Part shown: in pieces, positions 27,221 to 35,801 of the stretch
How the letters are laid out: the number at the start of each line of letters is the position of its first letter
Position numbering within the stretch: position 1 is the first letter of the stretch
Assembly (NCBI GenBank): GCA_016706225.1
Contig: JADJKB010000005.1
Span: forward strand, 868,001-932,000
From: Myxococcales bacterium
GTDB taxonomy: Bacteria; Myxococcota_A; Polyangia; Polyangiales; Polyangiaceae
Reading direction: 5' to 3'
DNA: 64,000 nt
Notes under the pieces: model-generated
Seen by the model: the letters and a program-made list of their open reading frames with translations, nothing else
The model's database searches: none
Told to the model about the DNA's origin: nothing
Position numbers and translations under genes: made by a program

Positions 27221-27370
27221 GAAACGGAAATTCGATTCCTCGGGCTCGAAATCTGCCGGTTCTGGCTGAGGAAATCCAGGACCACGCGGTATTGGGGCGG
27301 AGCCCGCGTCCAAAGCGTAGCGCGGTTCGGGGCCTGCCGGGTGACATTCGCGGCGCGTCGCCGGAACGAG

Positions 27371-27712
27371 TCAGTCCGAGTCCGGGTTCGAGTCGGAAGC
27401 CCCGCCGGCGTCAGCCGCCGCGTCGGCGGTTGCGTCCGCGTTGACGCTCGCGTCCGCGTCGCCCGCATCGAGGGCTGGGCCGGTCTCCGTCGTGCCGTCG
27501 CTGGCCTCGGCGTACGAGGCGTCGAGCACGGTGCAGAAGCAGTGGCTCCAGCGTCCGGGATCGACACACTGCTGGACTCCGCGGCAAGCGTCGGTCTCAC
27601 AAGCACGGAACTGGTTTGGCGTGCACTCGGGTTCGGCCGTGGCGGCGGGTTCTGCCGTGCAGGCAACGCAGGCGACCGCGGCACACAACCAGAGGAGAGC
27701 GGCGACACGCAT
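27371..27712 (-). CDS. Small Cys/Asp-rich lipoprotein
   Basis: A 113-residue predicted lipoprotein. The signal (MRVAALLWLCAAVACVAC) ends in VACVAC, followed by a compact Cys-rich stretch (CTPNQFRACETDACRGVQQC then CFCTVLDASYAEASDG) and a long Asp/Ala-rich low-complexity C-terminus. Such Cys-rich N-terminal segments also occur at the start of larger myxobacterial surface proteins, so this may be a truncated member. Function unknown. The start codon ATG 27712 has only a weak Shine-Dalgarno. Confidence 0.55.
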   Translation of the reverse strand: MRVAALLWLCAAVACVACTAEPAATAEPECTPNQFRACETDACRGVQQCVDPGRWSHCFCTVLDASYAEASDGTTETGPALDAGDADASVNADATADAAADAGGASDSNPDSD

Positions 27713-27841
27713 CGGCCAGCGTCTGGTAACACGGGGTGGGACGCGGCGCAGCCCGGAGTCGTCGCGCCGGTGGCAGTCGGGTGTGCGAGTTGCTGCCCAT
27801 GAAGCGGCTCTGGACGGCGGGTTCCTGCTCAAAGCACTGGC

Positions 27842-28498
27842 GTGGAGCAGAGCCACCTGACGAAACGCCGCTGTTCGGTGCAGACTCGGTTGGTGTCCGA
27901 GCGTGGAGTGCGTGTCCTGGTGTTCGATCGGCGGGCGGGTGCGCTGTCGATGGTCTGGTCGGCCGGCGCCAAACTCTACCGCGCGCGGGGACTGATCGAC
28001 CGCGCGCTCGGTGCCTCGAGCTGGCAAGAAGCGCTGGACTTCGTGGCCACCTGGGCGCCGGAGCAGGCGCTGGCCGAGGTGCAGTTCTGGGGCCATGGAA
28101 AATGGGGCGACGCGCGCATTGGTGACGAGCGGTTCGACGTCCAGACCCTCCGCCGAGCAGACCCCCACGCCGCTGCGCTCTCGGCCATCGCACGGCGGGT
28201 CGAGCCTGGCTCGCTGTTCTGGTTCCGCACCTGCGAGACCCTCGGCGCGGTGCCCGGACAGCACTTCGCCGCCAGTCTGGCGGACCGACTGGGTTGCCGC
28301 GTGGCGGGACACACCTACATCATCGATGCGTTGCAGAGTGGGCTGCACGCTCTCGACCCTGGCAGGGTGCCCGCTTGGGAACCGAGCGAGGGAGTTCTCA
28401 CCGGCACGCCGGAGCGACCGCTCACTGCCCTTCGGTCGACGGCGAAGGCGCCGCGAACCATCACGTGTTTCGAGGGTGTGCTGCCGGACTGGGCGTGA
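27842..28498 (+). CDS. Candidate caspase-fold (clan CD / DUF4347-like) protein
   Basis: About 218 residues, single domain. The pattern VQFWGHGKWG (His85) followed by SLFWFRTCETLG (Cys131) is that of a His-Cys dyad in caspase-fold clan CD peptidases and DUF4347-like domains: a strand ending in a His-Gly pair, then a hydrophobic strand ending in Cys. The sequence between is short, so this would be a minimal domain. No signal peptide is evident. The start is uncertain; a downstream GTG at 27893 (MSERGVRVLVF) may be the true one. Peptidase activity is inference. Confidence 0.6.
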   Translation: MEQSHLTKRRCSVQTRLVSERGVRVLVFDRRAGALSMVWSAGAKLYRARGLIDRALGASSWQEALDFVATWAPEQALAEVQFWGHGKWGDARIGDERFDVQTLRRADPHAAALSAIARRVEPGSLFWFRTCETLGAVPGQHFAASLADRLGCRVAGHTYIIDALQSGLHALDPGRVPAWEPSEGVLTGTPERPLTALRSTAKAPRTITCFEGVLPDWA

Positions 28499-28528
28499 CG
28501 CCGCCCGAGCAGACCGAGGCTCTCCGCT

Positions 28529-29920
28529 TCACTTCACGTAGATCGCGTTGGAGTAGATCCAGACGAAGCTCTTGTCTGCGAGATTGGCGTAGCTCGACAG
28601 GTGCGGGGTGAGGTGCCGGGGTTTGATCCGGACCTCGACGCGGTAGGCGCCGGGCTCGGTCGGTGTGACCGAGAGCGACTCGGCGCTCTCCGAGACCGTG
28701 TCCCAGCCGGCGGTCTTTGCGCGCAGGAGCCGAACTTGAAGCTCGGGTTTCGGGGCGCTCGGGTCCAGGTTCTCGATGACCGGGAGGGTGGCGGTGAGCT
28801 TGGGAGCGTCGCTGGCGAGCACCTCCCCGCCCATCTCCGTGATCACTCCGCCGGCCTCGGCGTGGAAGTCGAAGCCCACGGGGAAACCCATGACCTCGAA
28901 GGCCCCGTACAGGCGGCCGCTCCGCAGTGCATCTTTCAGCTCCAGATCGCCCCAGGCGCCCGAGGCATCGGGCTTGACCAGGAGGTGGTTCGAGAACCAG
29001 CCCATCATGCGCCGATAACTGTCGATGCGTTCGCCGTCGGGCAGCAGATCTTTGAAGGTATTGCGATGGCAGTCGGTGCCCATGGTGGTCACCCGTTTCG
29101 TGCCGCCGGAAAGTACCGAGCCCCAGCGCTCGAGGTAGCGTTTGTCCTCGCTCAAGATCGGTAGCATCACCAGATCGGGGTAAGGCAGGAGCTCTGGCTC
29201 CTTGAGATCTGCGATGAGCCCGATCGCAGCGCCAGCACCGATGATGGTGTTGGCGTGCAGGTTGTACATCTCGAATCCATCGACCGGGAGTGTCGTCAGC
29301 TGATCCACGCTCCAGTCTTCGGTGTGCTGGAGCAGCACCACGGCGCCGACGGCCTTCAACTTCTCCACGGACTCGGCGGTGGCTGCGCCGTACACGTCGT
29401 GGCGCTCTTGTTCGGAATCGGAGACGTGGCGCTCGATCCCAACCGGCATCGTGCCAGATTCGCTGCCTGCCATCACGAGAGGAGCGTCTCCGCCCGGGCA
29501 GGCCAGCCAGTTGCCGACCGGCGAGCCGCCGCGCTCGAGCAGTTTGTCCCCGAGATCCGCGTCATACAGCAGGGTCGCCGGGAAAGCGGTGGTCGAGAAC
29601 GACTCGTTGTGATCGGTGAGCATCACGAAGTCGTGACGGCTCTTGCACAGCCCGCTACGGAAGTCCGCCAAACATGGCGCGTTGATCGCGCCGGCGTCGT
29701 CCTTGGGCATGTTGTCGCAGGCATCATGGCTGTAGACGCTGTGGGCGTGGATCAAGCCGCGCCGGTCCAGAAACCCCCGCTCGCTCGCAGCCCGGGTCGT
29801 GCTGTAGACCGTCCCCGGCTGCCAGCGCGGTCCGGGTTCTTGCTTGGTCTCGGTCTCTTTCGACGAACAAGCCGACGCCGCAAGGACGAGTGTGAGGACA
29901 ACCCAGATGGCCGCGCGCAT
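28529..29920 (-). CDS. Lipoprotein with PHP-type metal-dependent hydrolase domain
   Basis: A 463-residue predicted lipoprotein with lipobox SAC at Cys18. The PHP-type metal motif is clear: GLIHAHSVYSHDAC with His58 and His60, MLTDHNES with TDH, and GTDCHRN later. PHP proteins are usually phosphoesterases or phosphatases of histidinol-phosphatase type; here the enzyme would act outside the cytoplasmic membrane. The C-terminal ~110 residues look beta-rich (YRVEVRIKP). Substrate unknown. The 463 residues start at ATG 29920. It is convergent with the caspase-fold candidate. Confidence 0.82.
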   Translation of the reverse strand: MRAAIWVVLTLVLAASACSSKETETKQEPGPRWQPGTVYSTTRAASERGFLDRRGLIHAHSVYSHDACDNMPKDDAGAINAPCLADFRSGLCKSRHDFVMLTDHNESFSTTAFPATLLYDADLGDKLLERGGSPVGNWLACPGGDAPLVMAGSESGTMPVGIERHVSDSEQERHDVYGAATAESVEKLKAVGAVVLLQHTEDWSVDQLTTLPVDGFEMYNLHANTIIGAGAAIGLIADLKEPELLPYPDLVMLPILSEDKRYLERWGSVLSGGTKRVTTMGTDCHRNTFKDLLPDGERIDSYRRMMGWFSNHLLVKPDASGAWGDLELKDALRSGRLYGAFEVMGFPVGFDFHAEAGGVITEMGGEVLASDAPKLTATLPVIENLDPSAPKPELQVRLLRAKTAGWDTVSESAESLSVTPTEPGAYRVEVRIKPRHLTPHLSSYANLADKSFVWIYSNAIYVK

Positions 29921-30001
29921 GGGCCGTCATTGTGGCAGGAGCAGGTAGGCTGTCGAGTGTGAACGACGAGGCCCGTTCGGTGAACCCCGACCCGAGCCCG
30001 G

Positions 30002-30943
30002 TCAGAGCGCGTTGGCGCAGCAGCGGACGCCGGTCTGGGCGCCGAAGTAGTACTCGTCGTGACCGGTCGTGGCGGCGATGCAGTTGTTACGTCCGGCGAG
30101 CCACCAACCGCCGCGCAGCGACGAACGCCAGGGTTTGTGCAGGCCATCCCGCATCGTCCACTCGTCCACGTTGCCCACCATGTTGCGCACGCCGAACGGG
30201 CTGACGCAGGCCGGACGAGCAGCGGGTGGCACGCGCAGATCTCGGAGCTTGCCGCGGAGCTCCAGGTTCTGCTGGTCGTGATTGCAGCGTTTTGCGTCCC
30301 GGTTGAACCCGTACGGGTAGGGCAAGAGAGCCTCGCCTTCACAGGCAAACTGCCACTCGGACTCGAAACACAGACGTTTGCCCAGGCTCTCGCACAGATC
30401 CTTCGACATGGTCCACGACTGGTCGACCAGCGGCAGCTCCGCACCGGGGGCGACGTACTCGTCACGGTCGATGCAGAAGCGCCGATGCTCGCGCGCACCC
30501 AGACACTGGGGGGTCTTGTCGAACTCGGCGCAGCGGTGGTGGCTCAGGAATGCCCCCGGGACGCCGTCGTCGAGGTACCGCAGGCAGCGGTGACGCACGT
30601 CCGGACAGAACTCACCCTCGACCAGCAGCATGTCGTTCGGACACGCTGGCGGGGGCGGCGCGGCGTCCGCGATCGGCTCGGCAGCGACCGCTGGCGGCTC
30701 GGCGTCGGCTTGGTACCGCATCCACCACGGCTCGGCCTCGCCGGCGGTGAAACACATGTCGCTTCCGGACTTGCTCGGCTCCTCCACCCGGGTCACCGGA
30801 TCGAAGCGACACTCGCGGAGTGGGGGAGCCTTGCGCGGGAGACCGACGTCGAACACCTGAGGGGGATGCAGCGCGGGTCGCGGATCGTCACAGGCAATCA
30901 GCGAGACACCGAGGAGCATCGACGCCGCCCAACCGCGTCTCAC
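30002..30943 (-). CDS. Formylglycine-generating-enzyme-type (SUMF1) lipoprotein
   Basis: About 313 residues, predicted lipoprotein (SLIAC). The C-terminal half fits the FGE-sulfatase/SUMF1 fold: FCIDRDEY, WTMSKDLCESLGKRLCFESEWQFACEG, NMVGNVDEWT and RSSLRGGWW followed by GVRCC. The copper-binding Cys pair of true FGE is not clearly recognisable, so it may be a structural or binding member rather than an oxidase. The GTG at 30943 overlaps the stop of the preceding gene (GTGA). A TTG 6 bases upstream is possible but less likely. Confidence 0.82.
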   Translation of the reverse strand: MRRGWAASMLLGVSLIACDDPRPALHPPQVFDVGLPRKAPPLRECRFDPVTRVEEPSKSGSDMCFTAGEAEPWWMRYQADAEPPAVAAEPIADAAPPPPACPNDMLLVEGEFCPDVRHRCLRYLDDGVPGAFLSHHRCAEFDKTPQCLGAREHRRFCIDRDEYVAPGAELPLVDQSWTMSKDLCESLGKRLCFESEWQFACEGEALLPYPYGFNRDAKRCNHDQQNLELRGKLRDLRVPPAARPACVSPFGVRNMVGNVDEWTMRDGLHKPWRSSLRGGWWLAGRNNCIAATTGHDEYYFGAQTGVRCCANAL

Positions 30944-31353
30944 CGGCAAGCCGCTTCAGCCTCGATGAAGCGCTTCTGCGCCGAGTCGAGCAGCCCCTTG
31001 AACCCGACGTATTTGTCCTTGTCGAAGTAGCCGTTGAACTCCTTGACCGCGCGGTCGCGGGCCTTGACCCCGGTCGTCCAGGAGATCTTGCTGAACGCGA
31101 AGGACTCGAAGACGAGCTGGGCTTGCTGCTCGACGACGGTGAAGACCTCGAGATGAGTGGTCTTCTGGGCGGCGTTCATCTCTTCGTAGCCGACGACACC
31201 CTGGTACTTGAAGCGCCCCGCCTCGTTCTTGACCTTCTCCCAGTCGGTCACAGTGGCGAGGCGTGCCTTGGTGCACTTCTCTTCGTCCTGGCAGCCGGAG
31301 AGCAAGGCCACGAGCAGGCCGGCGACGAGGCAGAATTGGGTTCCTGGGCTCAT
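30940..31353 (-). CDS. Small helical lipoprotein upstream of the FGE-like gene
   Basis: A 137-residue protein with a lipoprotein signal ending in LLSGC. The mature part is charged and helical (WEKVKNEAGRFKYQGVVGYEEMNAAQKTTHLE), with no recognised domain. The downstream FGE-like gene starts on its stop codon (GTGA), so the two form a coupled pair and may act together. ATG 31353 is used rather than an upstream GTG that adds two residues. Confidence 0.65.
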   Translation of the reverse strand: MSPGTQFCLVAGLLVALLSGCQDEEKCTKARLATVTDWEKVKNEAGRFKYQGVVGYEEMNAAQKTTHLEVFTVVEQQAQLVFESFAFSKISWTTGVKARDRAVKEFNGYFDKDKYVGFKGLLDSAQKRFIEAEAACR

Positions 31354-31437
31354 GGGCACGCAGCGGCGAAGGTTACACCGGCAGGTGGTTCGCGGCCCAA
31401 TACGCGGGGGGCCATCAGCAGCGTGAGCGGGAGCGGC

Positions 31438-31962
31438 TCAGCCACCCCACGGTGGCGCCCCGCGAGATGGCCGCGAGGGGATGTTCGTGATGAGCTTAGG
31501 AAACTGGTCGAGGACGAAACGAACCAGATCTCGCAGCGAAATGACGTGAATGGGTTCGCTCAGGTCGTTGACGATGGGCACGTGCCGGTAGCCGCCCATG
31601 TGCATGCGGTTCATCACGAACTTGACGGCGTCGTGCAGAAAGAGCGCGTCGGGATCGGGCGTCATGAGCTCGGTGACCGGGCGCAAGCGCCAGTCGGCGC
31701 CGTTCAAGCCGACCTTCATCATCAAATCTCGCTCGGTGACGATGCCGACCAGCTTGCCGTTCTCGGTGACGAGCACCGCGCCGATCCGGTTCTCACACAT
31801 CAGAGCGGCCGCGCGCTCCACCGTTGCGTCGGTGTTCAGTGTCACCGCGGGGCGGCGGCACAGGACACTCAGCGGCTGCTCGAAAACGTCGGCATCCAGG
31901 TCGACGCGCTGCCGGGCCCGTTCGTTCATGATCTCCAATTCGTCGTCGAAATGTTCGTCCAT
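31438..31962 (-). CDS. CBS-domain protein
   Basis: A 174-residue protein consisting of a CBS pair: VTLNTDATVERAAALMCENRIGAVLVTENGKLVGIVTERDL and then MTPDPDALFLHDAVKFVMNRMHMGGYRHVPIV with HVISLRDLVRF. Such pairs bind adenine nucleotides and regulate partner proteins; here no other domain is present. The start is ATG 31962 with GAGGGG 7 bases upstream. There is no clear partner next to it. Confidence 0.9.
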   Translation of the reverse strand: MDEHFDDELEIMNERARQRVDLDADVFEQPLSVLCRRPAVTLNTDATVERAAALMCENRIGAVLVTENGKLVGIVTERDLMMKVGLNGADWRLRPVTELMTPDPDALFLHDAVKFVMNRMHMGGYRHVPIVNDLSEPIHVISLRDLVRFVLDQFPKLITNIPSRPSRGAPPWGG

Positions 31963-32138
31963 GGCGGTTCCCCTCGTAGTGCGCACCCCAGCTGAAGGGT
32001 AGCAGGCGATTTCGCCCGCGCGGCCCGGGGGCTGTCCCGGTCTGGCACAGGTTGGGCCAGATGCGGGCGCTCCCGAAGGACAATTGCGGTGAGTTTTGGC
32101 TACTACCTCTCGGCACGGCCGTTGCTGGGAGGGCCGGC

Positions 32139-32795
32139 ATGTCAGGCCGCTCCAAACCACGTTCGCCCTTTGTCATCACGGTGGCCGTTGCCGCCCTCGC
32201 CAGCGCCTGCGGCGGTTCGACCGCCAGCGACGGGGGCGGCTCCGGGGGCGTGGGTGGCGCCACCACGAATCCTCCGCCGCCGAATTGTCCGGTGGGCGTC
32301 CCGACCACCGGGAGTGCGTGTCCAGAGGTCGGGGCGGTGTGTGAGTATTTCTCCACGGACGGCTGCGGGCAGACCGCGACGACGGAGGCGACGTGCAAGC
32401 CGGAGGGTTGGAGTGTGTTCGGCAGTGCGTCCAGCTGCAATCCGCCGCCGCCGCCGCTCGCCGATTGCCCCAGCGTGGAGCCGACGCTCGGTCAGTACTG
32501 CAACGTCGTCGCCGGCAAGACCTGTGCTTTTCCGGGGTTGTGCTGCTCTGCGGAGTACACCTGCCAAGCCCAGAGCTGGGTCGACGTTTCGCCCAGCTGC
32601 AATCCCCCGGCGGCCCTCTGCCCCGGCTCGCCCCCTGCGAGCGGTGCGGCCTGTGACGCCTGCGCCGGCAGCTTTGCGCCTTGCATCTACGATGCGTGCG
32701 GCGAAGGCGGCGTGACGACGTCCGCGAGTTGCGAGAACGGCGCGTGGAACGTGAATGTGACGCCGTGCACTGGCGCGGCGGACGGCGGAGTCTGA
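32139..32795 (+). CDS. Cys/Pro-rich lipoprotein, unknown function
   Basis: A 218-residue predicted lipoprotein. The signal ends at SAC, followed by a GGGSGGVGG linker and three related Cys-rich modules (NCPVGVPTTGSACPEVGAVCEY, DCPSVEPTLGQYCNVVAGKTC and LCPGSPPASGAACDACAGSF), each of about 55-60 residues with the same Cys-Pro start and CEY/CAF/CIY motif. The repeated modules suggest an extracytoplasmic binding or structural protein. ATG 32139 has GGGAGGG just upstream. Confidence 0.72.
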   Translation: MSGRSKPRSPFVITVAVAALASACGGSTASDGGGSGGVGGATTNPPPPNCPVGVPTTGSACPEVGAVCEYFSTDGCGQTATTEATCKPEGWSVFGSASSCNPPPPPLADCPSVEPTLGQYCNVVAGKTCAFPGLCCSAEYTCQAQSWVDVSPSCNPPAALCPGSPPASGAACDACAGSFAPCIYDACGEGGVTTSASCENGAWNVNVTPCTGAADGGV

Positions 32796-32912
32796 CCACC
32801 GACCCGTGAGTCCCCCTGTGGCAAGTCCCGTGCGCCGGAAAAAGTCCGGGCCGACACGACGCGCGCCAGAGAGCCTGGCGATGCGCCGCCGTATCGTCTA
32901 GCGTTCCGGGCC

Positions 32913-33425
32913 ATGGCGAATCCGACCGCAGTTCTCGAGACCAGTTTGGGCGACGTCACGGTGGAGCTGTTCACCGATCAGATGCCCATCACCGCGGGTA
33001 ATTTCGTCGAGCTCGCGAAGAGCGGGTTTTACGACGGCCTGCACTTTCATCGTGTGATCAACGGCTTCATGTTGCAGTTCGGCTGTCCGCACAGCAAAGA
33101 CCCGGAGAGCCCGCGCTCCGGCACCGGCGACAGCCCGAAGGGCACGATCAAGGACGAGCACACGGCCAAACTCTCGAACGAGCCCGGCACGCTCTCGATG
33201 GCCAACACCGGCCGCCCGAACTCCGGCAGCTGCCAGTTCTTCATCAACACGGTGCACAACTCGTATCTGGATTGGTTCACGCCCGGAAACAGCAAACACC
33301 CGGTGTTCGGCAAGGTGATCTCCGGCATGGACGTGGTGAAGAAGATCGAGTCCACCAAGACCAACGCGGGGGATCGCCCGCTCACGCCCGTGCAGATGAA
33401 GCGGATCCGCGTCGTCGAAGGCTGA
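32913..33425 (+). CDS. Cyclophilin-type peptidyl-prolyl isomerase
   Basis: A 170-residue cyclophilin with no signal peptide, so cytoplasmic. Catalytic and binding residues are visible in FHRVINGFMLQ (Arg, Phe, Met, Gln) and in SGSCQFFINTVHN with the Phe-Phe-Ile strand. The last motif is VFGKVISGMDVVKKI. It should speed proline isomerisation during folding. The start is ATG 32913, which has no strong Shine-Dalgarno; GGGCC precedes it. The next gene begins 5 bases after its end, suggesting cotranscription. Confidence 0.95.
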   Translation: MANPTAVLETSLGDVTVELFTDQMPITAGNFVELAKSGFYDGLHFHRVINGFMLQFGCPHSKDPESPRSGTGDSPKGTIKDEHTAKLSNEPGTLSMANTGRPNSGSCQFFINTVHNSYLDWFTPGNSKHPVFGKVISGMDVVKKIESTKTNAGDRPLTPVQMKRIRVVEG

Positions 33426-33429
33426 GCGC

Positions 33430-34746
33430 ATGTCGCGCAGCTGGGGTGGCGGCGAAAGCACGGCGTTGTTGCTGCGAGCTCGGCTCGTCGCCGCGCTCGG
33501 CTCGGGTGCGGCCGCCGCGCTCGTCTCCGGTTGCCACTCCGGCGAGAGCGCGGCGCGGCCCGAACCCCCGCCGCCGGCGCCGGGCCCGGTGTACATCGCG
33601 CCCACGGAAGGCGAGCCCAGCCCGCCCGTCATTGCGACCTCGGAGCCTTCACCTGCTGAGCCCGCGCCGCCGCCGGTGGCCACACAGCCGCCGCTGCCGG
33701 AGCAGGCACCCGTGGCCAAGCATCCGCCGCCGACCCCGTCGCAGACCTGTGCGCATCCTACCAGAAAGTGTTTCCAGCCGCACGCGGTGGTCGGTCAGGT
33801 CCCGCCGCAGGCCGGGGAGTACGACGTCAACGGCTGTCTTTCGGGCAATCGCGTGAGCGGCGCGTGTGAAGGGTTCTACGCCAGCCGCGGCCCCAGCTTC
33901 GACGGCAGACAGTGCTGCTACGTGGGTTGCACCGGTCCCATTGCGCCCTGCGGGCGACCGCTGCTGATCGCGGGCGTTCCGCGTGTGGCGAGGTTGGTGC
34001 GCGGGGAAGCTTGGTGTGCTTCGCGCGAGTTGCTCAGCGTCAGCGCACGAGAGCTTCCGCCGGCCCTCGCTGCCGAACTGGCGAGCGCATGGCAAGGCGA
34101 CGCGCTGCTCGAACACGCCTCCGTCGCCGCGTTTGCGAATTTCGCGCTCGAGCTGCTGGGCGTGGGTGCTCCGGCCGAGTTCGTGGAGCGCGCGCTCTCG
34201 GCCGGCCTGGACGAAGTGCGGCACGCGGAGCTGTGTTTCGGGCTCGCCCGAGCGTTCGGCGGCGAGGCGTGGGGTCCCAGCGCCTTCGAGCTCGCGGACG
34301 TGCAACCGCGCCGGTTGCTCGCTGATGTCGTGGCTGCAGTCGTGGAAGAGGCGTGCTGCGCCGAGACCGTGGGCGCACTGGCCGCCGCGCGACAGCTGGA
34401 GCACGCCACGGAGCCGGCAGTGCGCGGCGCGCTCGAGCTGATTGCCGAAGACGAGGCGCGACACGCCGAGCTCGGATGGGCGTTCGTCGCCTGGGCACTC
34501 GCCAGGGAGGGGGAGGCACTCTCTGCGACGATCGACTCCGCCTTCGAGCGCGGGCTCGCACGCCTCGTGGCGACCGCGCCCGGGCAGACCAGCTCGGAGG
34601 CGCGCGCGTTCGGGCGGCTCGATGCCGAGGAGAGTCGCGCGCTGCTCGACGAGGCGATCAGCAGCGTGATCAATCCCGCGCGAGCAACGCTCGTGTCCGG
34701 CAGCCGGGTTCGACCACACGAGTCGAGCGTCAGCGAGCGGGTCTGA
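33430..34746 (+). CDS. Ferritin-like lipoprotein with Cys-rich N-terminal region
   Basis: A 438-residue predicted lipoprotein (lipobox VSGC, Cys35) with a Pro-rich linker to about residue 105, a Cys-containing segment (CAHPTRKCFQPHAVVGQVPP, CEGFYASRG, CCYVGCTGP), and a C-terminal ferritin-like four-helix domain from about 215. The diiron set is complete by pattern: Glu228 with His230, Glu262 with His265, Glu306/Glu307, and Glu342 with His345. A surface-anchored diiron protein could detoxify or sense metals or oxidants; this is inference. Cotranscribed with cyclophilin (4-base gap). Confidence 0.75.
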   Translation: MSRSWGGGESTALLLRARLVAALGSGAAAALVSGCHSGESAARPEPPPPAPGPVYIAPTEGEPSPPVIATSEPSPAEPAPPPVATQPPLPEQAPVAKHPPPTPSQTCAHPTRKCFQPHAVVGQVPPQAGEYDVNGCLSGNRVSGACEGFYASRGPSFDGRQCCYVGCTGPIAPCGRPLLIAGVPRVARLVRGEAWCASRELLSVSARELPPALAAELASAWQGDALLEHASVAAFANFALELLGVGAPAEFVERALSAGLDEVRHAELCFGLARAFGGEAWGPSAFELADVQPRRLLADVVAAVVEEACCAETVGALAAARQLEHATEPAVRGALELIAEDEARHAELGWAFVAWALAREGEALSATIDSAFERGLARLVATAPGQTSSEARAFGRLDAEESRALLDEAISSVINPARATLVSGSRVRPHESSVSERV

Positions 34747-34773
34747 GCTCGGTGTCGTACGCGAGCTGAGCTC

Positions 34774-35712
34774 TCACGGCGCGTAGGATTCGAGCGTGAT
34801 GCCGCCGCCGCCGCTGACAAGCTCGCCGCCGATCACGTAGACCCGGCCCGCCGCTGCGACCACCGCGACGCCGCTGCGAGGCGAGGGCAAGGTCGGCCCG
34901 CTCGACCAATTCGTGCCATCGAACACGTCGACCGTGCCGACGCTGTCGCTGCCGGCCACGTAGGCTTTCCCGTCGAGGGTCGCGGCGCCGAAGTCGTCGC
35001 GCGGTATGGGAAACTCGGGGCCGGCGCTCCAGGTGTTGGCCTTGGGATCGTAGACGTCGACCTTGTTCGTGACTCCGCCGCTGTCCGTGGTGCCGCCGAC
35101 GGCATACACGAGCCCCGACAGCACGAAGCCGGCAAACGCCTGACGCGGGCTCGGGATGGCGGCCTTCACCGACCAGCTATTTGCTCCGGGGTCGAAGACC
35201 ACGGTGTCGCCGAGCAGCTTCGAATCGCCGGCACCGCCAAAGACGTAGACGCCATCGTCGAACGTCGCCGCGTACCCTGCCGCGCGGTTCAGCAGCAGCG
35301 ACGAGCGTTTCTCCCAGGTCGTCGCTCCCGCCGGGAGCACGTAGATGGTGTCGGCTGGACTCGCGTCGACGTCACTGAAGCCGCCGATCACATACAGATC
35401 ACCACCGACGCTGGTCATCGCTGCCTGCGCGCGCGCGGCGGGTAGCTCCGGTCCCGCGCTCCAGGTGTCCGTCGCGGGATCGTAGACGTTCACCCCGTTC
35501 GACACCGCACCGCCGACGACACCGCCTGCGACCCAGATCTTTCCACCGAGCTCCGCCGCCGCGGCCCCGGTCACCGCCGTCGGCAAGTCGGCGTCACGAC
35601 GCCAGGGTCCGGAGTTGCCCCCGCCGCTGCCGCCGCTACCGCCACCACCCGAGTCGTCCGAGCCACAGCCGGTGAGCCCGATGGCGAGAATCGCAAAGCA
35701 CATGAAACGCAT
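34774..35712 (-). CDS. Kelch-repeat lipoprotein
   Basis: A 312-residue predicted lipoprotein with lipobox LTGC and a GGGGSGGSGG linker. The mature part contains about five kelch-type blades (pattern VYDPATDTWSAGPELPAARAQAA with GGDLYVIGG), forming a beta-propeller. Kelch propellers bind proteins or sugars; here it would lie on the envelope. ATG 35712 begins the signal peptide. It is divergent from asnS. Confidence 0.85.
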   Translation of the reverse strand: MRFMCFAILAIGLTGCGSDDSGGGGSGGSGGGNSGPWRRDADLPTAVTGAAAAELGGKIWVAGGVVGGAVSNGVNVYDPATDTWSAGPELPAARAQAAMTSVGGDLYVIGGFSDVDASPADTIYVLPAGATTWEKRSSLLLNRAAGYAATFDDGVYVFGGAGDSKLLGDTVVFDPGANSWSVKAAIPSPRQAFAGFVLSGLVYAVGGTTDSGGVTNKVDVYDPKANTWSAGPEFPIPRDDFGAATLDGKAYVAGSDSVGTVDVFDGTNWSSGPTLPSPRSGVAVVAAAGRVYVIGGELVSGGGGITLESYAP

Positions 35713-35767
35713 GGGCCCGGACGATAACGCGAGCTTGGGGGGCGGGGCCATGGCCCGCGGTTTTTGC

Positions 35768-35773
35768 TATCAT
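35768..35773 (+). promoter_or_regulatory. Extended -10 (TGcTATCAT) for asnS
   Basis: TATCAT preceded by TGC forms an extended -10, with the asnS ATG 28 bases further on after a good Shine-Dalgarno (GGAGG). This gives a conventional short leader. There is no convincing -35. Confidence 0.4.
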
Positions 35774-35801
35774 CCGCGCCCTTTCTGGAGGAAGAGCGCG
35801 C

